From Nitriliruptoraceae bacterium (GTDB taxonomy: Bacteria; Actinomycetota; Nitriliruptoria; Nitriliruptorales; Nitriliruptoraceae), in assembly GCA_003554005.1 (NCBI GenBank), contig PWEU01000023.1, positions 1 to 5,038 of the forward strand: a stretch of 5,038 bases of DNA. Reading direction: 5' to 3'. Below, piece by piece: positions 1 through 5,038 of the stretch. The notes below the pieces were generated by a model. That model searched no databases. It was given only the letters and a program-made list of their open reading frames with translations, and had not been told where the DNA came from. The first letter of the stretch is position 1, and each line of letters opens with the position of its first letter. A program made the translations under genes and the position numbers.

Positions 1-2
1 CT

Positions 3-1211
3 GCCTCGTCACTGGTGCAGTTCATGAGAACCGCGGCCGACAACGAGCGTCGCGTGCAGGCGACCGCGTTGATGAACAGCCTCCACGAGGAGTTCCAGGC
101 GCTGCCGTGGCGTGAGGCGGTCGTGTACGAGGGAGAATTGGAGGAACTCCTCGAATCCGAGGACGGCTTCGAGGGTTTGACCAGCGACCCGCTGTGGGAG
201 TTCGAAGGCGAGGAGCTCGTCACCTTGCCGGGGCCCGTCGAGGGTGCGCGCCGCACCGAAGTGCCAGAGGTCACCATCGTCCCCGAGACCTCGGACGGGA
301 GACATTACGACGTGATCCGGTTCGTGACCTGGAGCGACCGTGATGCCGGCATCAAGCGGTTCACCACGATCGTCCAGTGGAGCTTGTACAACCGCACCTA
401 CCAGGAACGGTTCTTCTCCGAACGCGCCGCGACCGCGACGGAGGCCGGTGACCCCGAGCGACCGCGGGTGGTGCAGTTCCAGGTCGGACCGTCGCCGATG
501 CAACTGGTCGACCTGTCGCCAGCGGAGAACGCGGGCCAGATAAGCGTCACGGTGCGCTTCAGCAGCGGGGTGGACAGTGCGGTTGTGCGCTACCAGTCCA
601 TCGACGTCCTGAACGACGGTTCGCTCGTCCTTGTGGATAGCGACCTCCCACTCGCGCCCTACATCACCGATGAGAACGAACGTGGCGTCGCCTGGAGCGG
701 CACGATAGACGCCGAGTCCCGGACGTTCCCGAGCGGCACGCGAGACTTCAGGGTCATCGGCACGCTCGGAGCGGAGACATTCAATGGCAGCACATCCATC
801 GTGTTCACAGACGATGGGGACCCTGGCGAGGTCAACATCACCGCGAGCGTGCTGTCACGGACGACGGTGTGTCTGGATGAGGACGATCGGTTCGTGAACG
901 ACGTCACGGTGACCGCGTTCGTGGATGGCCTCGAGCCTGATAACTACAACGTGACCGCCACCTTCTCGACCAACGGCAGCCCCAAGAGCCAGAGCCTCAA
1001 TCCGGTCTATGAGGAGACCTTCACGGAGACCGGGGCCGAGTTCAGGCTGGTACTCGAGGCAGGGACTGACCACGGGTTCAGACCCACGGACTCCAACCCG
1101 GACAAGACCGACTTCGTGATCAACGCGCTCCACCCGGAATCGGGGGACAGCGCCACCGATTCGACCGGAACCTTGTCCGTCCTCAGCAACACCTCGACGG
1201 GGTGCAACTGA
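3..1211 (+). CDS. PilV-like minor pilin/pseudopilin, large and modular, N-terminus missing at window edge
   Basis: The frame is open to the left edge, so the gene almost certainly starts upstream; GTG 15 and ATG 24 are in frame but would leave a pilin without its leader. Residues are numbered from the first codon in the window (402 visible). Residues 1-35 (ASSLVQFMRTAADNERR..., ending in EEFQALPW) resemble the distal part of a type IV pilin N-terminal helix, and the following segment fits PilV proteins. Residues 43-71 hold 13 acidic and no basic residues. Residues 109-126 (TWSD...KRFTTIVQW) resemble the strand pair typical of PilV pseudopilins. About 156-270 and 273-402 are Ser/Thr/Val-rich, beta-strand-like and possibly Ig-like. 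The only cysteines, C290 and C401, bracket the last module and may form a disulfide. Common PilV proteins are roughly 150-200 residues, so this one is much larger. Its stop overlaps the next start (TGATG). It probably acts outside the membrane as a pilus tip or priming subunit. The family call is moderately sure; the function is inferred. Confidence 0.72.
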   Translation, partial: ASSLVQFMRTAADNERRVQATALMNSLHEEFQALPWREAVVYEGELEELLESEDGFEGLTSDPLWEFEGEELVTLPGPVEGARRTEVPEVTIVPETSDGRHYDVIRFVTWSDRDAGIKRFTTIVQWSLYNRTYQERFFSERAATATEAGDPERPRVVQFQVGPSPMQLVDLSPAENAGQISVTVRFSSGVDSAVVRYQSIDVLNDGSLVLVDSDLPLAPYITDENERGVAWSGTIDAESRTFPSGTRDFRVIGTLGAETFNGSTSIVFTDDGDPGEVNITASVLSRTTVCLDEDDRFVNDVTVTAFVDGLEPDNYNVTATFSTNGSPKSQSLNPVYEETFTETGAEFRLVLEAGTDHGFRPTDSNPDKTDFVINALHPESGDSATDSTGTLSVLSNTSTGCN

Positions 1212-1849
1212 TGAGACGCCCACCCGAAGCCGGATTCACGCTCGTCGAGCTCCTCGTCGTCATGCTCCTGATGGGCATCGTTGGCGGGTTCGTCACCACG
1301 TCGCTGGTGCGCAGCATGCAGGTGACCAGGACGACGTCAGAGCGCGCGATCGCCCTCCATGACATCGAGCGGTCGCTCCAGGTCGTGGGGCGTGAGCTAC
1401 GCGTGGCCGACCCGATCTACCTCGCCGCCGGTGATGACTTCCGGTACACGATCGGCGCAGAGGTAGTGAGGGATCGAACGGTCCAGATCCACACCTTCCT
1501 CATCGAGGAGGAGGACGGCATCCAGTTCCTCTTCCAAGAGATCACGGAGTACGACCTGGAAGAGGTCATCGACGTGGGCGGTGACCCGTTGAAGGCGACG
1601 GCGACGACCCTCCCGCGTCGACGCTTGATCACCGACGTCGACAACGGGATCGAGGCGGTCTTCACCTACCACACTGCCCTGGGAACCGAGATCGAGTGCG
1701 ACCCGGAAACCGAGTCGAACTGTGACGACAAGTTCGCCGACGCGAGCCAGATCGGGATCCGCCTCGTCCGCAATCTCGACGGGCAGGAACCGATCAGGGC
1801 CGAGACCCGCATCAACGTGCGCAACACACGCTATGGGAGAGTCTCATGA
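1211..1849 (+). CDS. PilW-like prepilin with N-terminal cleavage/methylation motif
   Basis: This 212-residue protein begins MRRPPEAG|FTLVELLVVM, a classic type IV prepilin leader. Cleavage by the prepilin peptidase is expected after G8, with methylation of F9 and the conserved Glu at mature position 5 (E13). A hydrophobic helix runs from about F9 to V30, then an amphipathic part (SERAIALHDIERSLQVVGRE) typical of PilW/PulJ-like minor pilins. The rest is a strand-rich globular domain with acidic patches (EEEDG, EYDLEE) and a late ECDPETESNC loop whose two cysteines could pair. ATG 1211 is chosen because it overlaps the upstream TGA (TGATG) and has GGGG at 1199-1202, eight bases upstream; an in-frame GTG at 1202 would add three residues before the leader. 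It sits between the PilV-like and PilX-like genes and is probably co-translated with both. Calling it a prepilin is secure; the PilW assignment rests on order, size and the amphipathic region. Confidence 0.88.
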   Translation: MRRPPEAGFTLVELLVVMLLMGIVGGFVTTSLVRSMQVTRTTSERAIALHDIERSLQVVGRELRVADPIYLAAGDDFRYTIGAEVVRDRTVQIHTFLIEEEDGIQFLFQEITEYDLEEVIDVGGDPLKATATTLPRRRLITDVDNGIEAVFTYHTALGTEIECDPETESNCDDKFADASQIGIRLVRNLDGQEPIRAETRINVRNTRYGRVS

Positions 1850-3051
1850 GCAAGGGTTCGTCGCCCGGACGATCGCAGGCTGGATCCATCCCGTTGGTGC
1901 TGTTGGCGGCCATCGTCGTCGGTGGGCTGATCATCGCCCTCTACACGGACGTGTCAACGGGACAGCGGCTCGCGAGCGCTGACCGGGACTTCCATCAGGC
2001 GGTCCAGGTCGCGGATGCCGGCCTCCAGGACGCCTTCACGGTGCTGGCTGGGCTGGATCTGGCTGACCGACCGGAGATCGGTGAGGCGTACACAGGGACC
2101 ACGACGGGCACGCTCGGTCGGGGGGAGTACGAGTGGACCGCCGTCCGGGTCGGTACCAACCTCTGGGAGGTTCGCTCGGTGGGGGTCTTCGGCGTTCACA
2201 CGAGGACGCTCGAGGCCTCGATGGGCCCCTTGTACCTCTTCGCGCTCGCCGCCTTCGGTGACATCCTGATCGAGCTTCGGGGCGCGAACAGTGCGGACTC
2301 TTACGACGGGACGAACACCAACACCGGGCTCGGGAGCGTCGGCTCGAACAACCAGATCACGCTCCGCGGGAACGCCACGGTGGACTGGGTGGTCCGGTAC
2401 GGAGGCGCCGCCTACAACAACGGTGGCGTGATCCGCACCGGCGGTGGGATCGAGACCGGGGACGAGCAGGAGTTGCCGGATCTCGGGAGTGAGGCGTACG
2501 CATCCGGCGGCGCCTGCGACCCAGACGACGATGACATCCCGTTCTACGACGACATCATGGATATCGATGAGCTGAAGCACGGCGAGACCTACTGCGTCGC
2601 GCAGGCACGCTTCCCAGCTGGTGAGCACCTCCTCAGCGGTACCAGGGGGGATGACCCGACCAGGATCTTCATCGCACCGTCGGGCAACCTCGAACTGCTA
2701 GGCCAGGGCAACAACCCTTGCACCGGCGCATCCTGCGTGAACTACAGCATCGGCGAGACCCAGCCCGACGCGACCGCGCTCGAGATCTACCTCGCCGGTG
2801 GTGGTGGTGAGGTGCTGGCCAACAACCACAGCATCATCGCGGCCGGCATCTACGCACCGCTGTCGAACTGCTCGGGCCCCAACGCGCAGGGGGACATCTA
2901 CGGATCGATCGTCTGTCGCACGCTCGACAGCAAGGGCGGCTGGGAGTTCCACTACGACGAGCGTTTCGACGACGTCGCCGTGGACTACTTCGCGATCACC
3001 GGCGTCCGCGAGGAACCGGGCGATACGACGTCCTTCGCAACAACCCCTTGA
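1846..3051 (+). CDS. PilX-like pilus assembly protein with probable beta-solenoid ectodomain
   Basis: This 401-residue protein has a short basic N-terminus, one membrane segment at residues 14-33 (SIPLVLLAAIVVGGLIIALY), then QAVQVADAGLQDA, matching the A-x-AEAGL pattern after the helix in PilX N-terminal domains. The residue five after G13 is Val, not the usual prepilin Glu; GspK-type pseudopilins also lack that Glu. After a strand-rich linker, a second hydrophobic stretch (M126-E143) opens a Gly/Asn-rich region (146 to about 385) with short strands and turns such as SNNQITLRGNATVDW, ending in GDIYGSIVCRTLD and FHYDE. This resembles the uncharacterised ectodomain of many PilX-like proteins (I believe Pfam DUF7305) and suggests a beta-solenoid. 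Six cysteines lie at 224, 250, 292, 297, 342 and 357. Residues 225-242 are extremely Asp-rich. The start overlaps the upstream stop as ATGA, with GGGAGA at 1835-1840 as ribosome binding site. It likely joins the two upstream proteins in a pilus tip complex. Confidence 0.75.
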   Translation: MSKGSSPGRSQAGSIPLVLLAAIVVGGLIIALYTDVSTGQRLASADRDFHQAVQVADAGLQDAFTVLAGLDLADRPEIGEAYTGTTTGTLGRGEYEWTAVRVGTNLWEVRSVGVFGVHTRTLEASMGPLYLFALAAFGDILIELRGANSADSYDGTNTNTGLGSVGSNNQITLRGNATVDWVVRYGGAAYNNGGVIRTGGGIETGDEQELPDLGSEAYASGGACDPDDDDIPFYDDIMDIDELKHGETYCVAQARFPAGEHLLSGTRGDDPTRIFIAPSGNLELLGQGNNPCTGASCVNYSIGETQPDATALEIYLAGGGGEVLANNHSIIAAGIYAPLSNCSGPNAQGDIYGSIVCRTLDSKGGWEFHYDERFDDVAVDYFAITGVREEPGDTTSFATTP

Positions 3052-3117
3052 ACCGTCCGGCGACCAGCACGGGGTGACCGGTCCGGCGTGCGCCGCGTCG
3101 GGTGCTGAGGGCGCCGG

Positions 3118-3123
3118 TAGGCT
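3118..3123 (+). promoter_or_regulatory. possible -10 element (TAGGCT) upstream of aroC
   Basis: In the 102-base gap before aroC, TAGGCT fits the TAnnnT form of a primary-sigma -10 element in high-GC bacteria. It would start transcription near 3130, leaving a leader of about 25 bases that includes the aroC ribosome binding site (GAGG, 3144-3147, six bases before GTG). No good -35 hexamer is visible at the usual spacing: 3095-3100 reads GCGTCG. It would separate aro expression from the pilus genes, but a six-base match is weak evidence. Confidence 0.3.
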
Positions 3124-3153
3124 CCTGGCCCCCGCACCGGCCCGAGGTCGTCC

Positions 3154-4341
3154 GTGTCCCGCCTTCGTTTGCTGACCGCCGGGGAGTCCCACGGTCCCGC
3201 CCTGGTTACGACCGTGGAGGGCCTCCCGGCCGGTCTGTCCGTGTCCTCCAAGCTGCTCGCCGCCGAGCTCGCCCGGCGCCGCCTCGGCCACGGCCGTTCC
3301 CCCCGGATGTCCTTCGAGGTGGACGAGCTCGAGGTGCTGGCGGGCGTGCGTCACGGCCGCTCCCTGGGATCCCCGGTCAGCGTCGTCATCCGCAACACCG
3401 AGTGGCCGAAGTGGGTCGACGCGATGGACCCCGAGCCCCGGGACGACCTGGACGCCATCCGCGCCACCGGACGCGGCGCACCGCTGACCCGGCCACGGCC
3501 CGGGCACGCGGACCTCACCGCTGCGCTCAAGTACGACTACGAGGACGTCCGTGACGCCCTCGAGCGCGCGTCCGCCCGGGAGACCGCCGCCCGGGTCGTC
3601 GCCGGCACCCTCGCCAAGCAGCTGCTGGCCGAGGTGGGCATCACCGTGGTCTCCCACGTCGTTCGGATCGGGGAGGCCGCCGTACCCGACGACGCTGCCC
3701 GGCCCGGCCCCGACGACCTCGACGTCGTTGACGCCTCCGAGGTGCGGTGCTCCGACGCAGAGGTCGCCGCGGCCATGGTCGCCGCGATCGACGCAGCCAA
3801 GGCCGACAACGACACCCTCGGTGGGGTCGTCGAGGTCATCGCCTACGGCCTGCCTCCGGGGCTCGGCAGCCACGTGCACTACGACCGCAAGATCGACGCC
3901 CGGCTCGCAGCGGCGTGTCTGTCCGTGCAGGCCATGAAGGGCGTCGAGTTCGGGGACGGCTTCGACCTCGCCGCGCGTCCGGGGAGCCAGGCCCACGACG
4001 AGATCGACCACCTCGATGGAGGGTTCCGACGACGGACCGATCGGGCCGGGGGTGTCGAGGCCGGCATGACCACGGGCCAGCCGCTGCGGCTCAAGGTCGC
4101 CATGAAGCCGATCTCCTCCCTGCCCCGGCCGCTGGCCACCGTCGACCTCGACACCCACGAGCCCGCCGAGGCCATCACCCAGCGCTCCGACGCCTGCGCG
4201 GTCCCGCGGGCAGGGGTGGTGGTCGAGTCGGTCGTCGCCTTCGAGCTCGCCGACGCGCTCCTGGAGAAGACCGGCGGGGACACGGTCACCGAGGTGCGAC
4301 GCAACCTCGACGGCTACCTCGCGCAGGTGGCGCGCCGGTGA
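3154..4341 (+). CDS. aroC: chorismate synthase
   Basis: AroC catalyses the last step of the shikimate pathway in the cytoplasm, converting 5-enolpyruvylshikimate-3-phosphate to chorismate with reduced FMN. The 395-residue length is normal. All three family signatures are visible: GESHGPALVTTVEGLPAG at the N-terminus with H13; ERASARETAARV with S140-A141-R142; and QRSDACAVPRAGVVVES with D346. The TRPRPGHADL block supplies the second conserved histidine, H118. H13, H118 and D346 correspond to the catalytic His, His and Asp of the family, so the enzyme should be active. The GTG start at 3154 is fixed by GAGG at 3144-3147 with six-base spacing and by the conserved RLRLLTAGESHG beginning. It follows the pilus genes after a 102-base gap and leads the aroC-aroK-aroB run. 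GC content is visibly higher than in the pilus genes. Confidence 0.98.
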   Translation: MSRLRLLTAGESHGPALVTTVEGLPAGLSVSSKLLAAELARRRLGHGRSPRMSFEVDELEVLAGVRHGRSLGSPVSVVIRNTEWPKWVDAMDPEPRDDLDAIRATGRGAPLTRPRPGHADLTAALKYDYEDVRDALERASARETAARVVAGTLAKQLLAEVGITVVSHVVRIGEAAVPDDAARPGPDDLDVVDASEVRCSDAEVAAAMVAAIDAAKADNDTLGGVVEVIAYGLPPGLGSHVHYDRKIDARLAAACLSVQAMKGVEFGDGFDLAARPGSQAHDEIDHLDGGFRRRTDRAGGVEAGMTTGQPLRLKVAMKPISSLPRPLATVDLDTHEPAEAITQRSDACAVPRAGVVVESVVAFELADALLEKTGGDTVTEVRRNLDGYLAQVARR

Positions 4342-4381
4342 ACACCGTTGCCGTGGTGGTCTCGAGCGCACCGGGTCGGAC

Positions 4382-4403
4382 GCACCCGTGATGCACCCGT
4401 GAT
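4382..4403 (+). repeat. perfect 11-bp tandem duplication overlapping the aroK start
   Basis: The unit GCACCCGTGAT occurs at 4382-4392 and again at 4393-4403 with no mismatch. Each copy, with the following G, contributes a TGATG. The first ATG (4391) opens only Met-His-Pro-stop, and that stop (4400-4402) overlaps the real aroK ATG at 4402. The copy probably arose by replication slippage. It moves the only weak purine-rich stretch (GGTCGGA, 4374-4380) from about 10 to about 21 bases upstream of aroK, so translation of aroK may depend on re-initiation. Confidence 0.9.
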
Positions 4404-4953
4404 GAGCCGCAACCTCTGCCTGTCGGGGATGATGGGTGCCGGCAAGACCACCGTCGGGACGCAGCTGGCCGAGCGGCTCGGGCGGCGCTTCGCCGACACC
4501 GACGAGGAACTGCGCCGCTGGACGGGCCGGTCCATCCCGCAGCTGTTCGAGGAGCACGGCGAGGCCGGGTTCCGCGACCTCGAACGCCAGGTCATCGAGG
4601 AGCTGGCGACCTACCACGACCTCGTCATCGCGCTGGGTGGTGGGGCCGTGCTCCGCGACGACAACGTCACCTCCCTGCTGCTGACCGGGGTCATCATCCA
4701 CCTCGATGTCCCTGCCGAGACGCTGGTCGGTCGGCTGACCGGCGACACCGACCGCCCCCTGCTCGCCGACGGTGCCCTGACCGAGCGGGTGGCCGAGACC
4801 CTGGCCGCCCGCCACGACCGCTACCTCGAGGTGGCCGACGTGCGGGTCGACGGCGCCCGGGCCGCCGAGGAGGTCGTCGAGGAGGTCCTGAGCTGGGCGA
4901 TGTCGCTCGGTGACGTGCTCACCCCCTCGGAGCACGAGCAGGTGATGACGTGA
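4402..4953 (+). CDS. aroK: shikimate kinase
   Basis: AroK phosphorylates shikimate to shikimate-3-phosphate using ATP, in the cytoplasm, two steps before the AroC reaction. The 183-residue protein is a normal-sized NMP-kinase fold: Walker A G9-MMGAGKT-T17 with K15; shikimate-binding D34 (ADTD), R58 (GFRDLE) and G79-G81 (ALGGGAV), at the same numbers as I recall for the Mycobacterium tuberculosis enzyme; lid arginine R118 in TDRPLL; and R137 in ARHDRYLEVAD. The C-terminus (about the last 14 residues, GDVLTPSEHEQVMT) reaches slightly beyond the usual fold. ATG 4402 is chosen because it puts the P-loop at the expected distance; an in-frame TTG at 4348 would add 18 unconvincing residues. There is no good Shine-Dalgarno just before ATG 4402, and the start overlaps a TGA, so coupled or re-initiated translation is likely. 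It lies 60 bases after aroC and 25 bases before aroB. Confidence 0.97.
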   Translation: MSRNLCLSGMMGAGKTTVGTQLAERLGRRFADTDEELRRWTGRSIPQLFEEHGEAGFRDLERQVIEELATYHDLVIALGGGAVLRDDNVTSLLLTGVIIHLDVPAETLVGRLTGDTDRPLLADGALTERVAETLAARHDRYLEVADVRVDGARAAEEVVEEVLSWAMSLGDVLTPSEHEQVMT

Positions 4954-4978
4954 CCGCGACCAGCGCCACGGAGACGGC

Positions 4979-5038
4979 ATGAGCCTGCCCACCATCATCG
5001 AGGTGGCGATCCCCGGACGCAGCTACCCGGTGGTCGTC
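4979..5038 (+). CDS. aroB: 3-dehydroquinate synthase, N-terminal 20 codons only (cut by window edge)
   Basis: ATG 4979 opens a frame that runs off the right edge. The peptide, beginning MSLPTIIEVAIPG and continuing RSYPVVV, matches the first strand of 3-dehydroquinate synthases, where a short polar start leads to a V-x-(L/I)-G-x-R-S-Y-x-(I/V)-x-(I/V) pattern. A strong GGAG at 4970-4973, five bases upstream, supports this start. Position directly after aroK agrees with the common aroK-aroB pair. AroB would turn DAHP into 3-dehydroquinate, the second step of the shikimate pathway. None of its NAD- or metal-binding residues are in the window, so the call rests on a short peptide plus context. 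Confidence 0.82.
   Translation, partial: MSLPTIIEVAIPGRSYPVVV

Noticed and set aside
15..23. GTG 15 or ATG 24 as the true start of the first gene.
   Set aside because: The frame is open to the window edge, and the first codons already read like the middle of a pilin helix, so the real start with leader should lie upstream.
1954..2628. A 224-codon minus-strand frame inside the PilX-like gene.
   Set aside because: It is a complement shadow in a GC-rich gene, with no recognisable motif and a sense-strand gene that has its own ribosome binding site and membrane anchor.
3083..3117. Possible transcription terminator after the PilX-like gene (CCGGCG paired with CGCCGG).
   Set aside because: The stem is six base pairs with a 23-base loop and no following T-tract; such pairings are frequent by chance at this GC content.
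4338..4391. The 17-codon GTG frame after aroC as a peptide-coding gene.
   Set aside because: It is too short and featureless to call a gene; it is kept only as a possible translation-coupling element in the findings.
4348..4401. N-terminal extension of AroK from TTG 4348.
   Set aside because: The extra residues (PWWSRAHRVGRTR...) do not fit shikimate kinases, whereas ATG 4402 places the P-loop and D34/R58 at the expected numbers.
2698..4998. A 766-codon open frame on the minus strand, opposite the PilX-like gene end, aroC and aroK.
   Set aside because: It lies antisense to two clear enzymes with all motifs intact. Its translation is a low-complexity mix of Gly, Val, Asp, His, Arg and Gln with no recognisable domain, as expected from the complement of GC-rich codons.

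Overview
The window looks like chromosomal DNA from a high-GC Gram-positive (actinobacterial-type) genome. Third codon positions are strongly G/C, GTG is used as a start codon, genes are packed with stop/start overlaps, and the aroC-aroK-aroB order is the one familiar from actinobacteria. The strongly acidic proteins would fit a marine or salt-adapted lineage, but this is weak inference and I cannot name a genus. All supported genes are on the + strand.

Region 1 (positions 1 to 3051) holds three translationally coupled genes for minor components of a type IV pilus or a related pseudopilus. The first is a large PilV-like protein whose N-terminus lies off the left edge. It is followed through a TGATG junction by a PilW-like prepilin with a textbook leader and hydrophobic helix. 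An ATGA junction then leads to a PilX-like membrane-anchored protein with a glycine/asparagine-rich, probably beta-solenoid, ectodomain. By analogy with known minor pilins, these three probably form a priming or tip complex for a pilus whose major pilin and motor genes lie outside the window.

Region 2 (3052 to 3153) is a 102-base gap with a possible -10 promoter element, a good ribosome binding site for aroC and no convincing terminator.

Region 3 (3154 to 5038) is the end of the shikimate pathway: chorismate synthase (aroC), shikimate kinase (aroK) and the first 20 codons of 3-dehydroquinate synthase (aroB), cut by the right edge. The aroC-aroK junction carries a perfect 11-base tandem duplication that creates two consecutive TGATG signals. 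Both aro junctions are bridged by tiny ORFs that overlap the upstream stop and the downstream start.

I found no RNA gene, mobile element, CRISPR array or origin. No stretch over 300 bases lacks a gene. The region is mostly understandable. The most interesting parts are the oversized modular pilin, the solenoid-bearing PilX-like protein, the pilus/aro linkage and the structure of the aroC-aroK junction.
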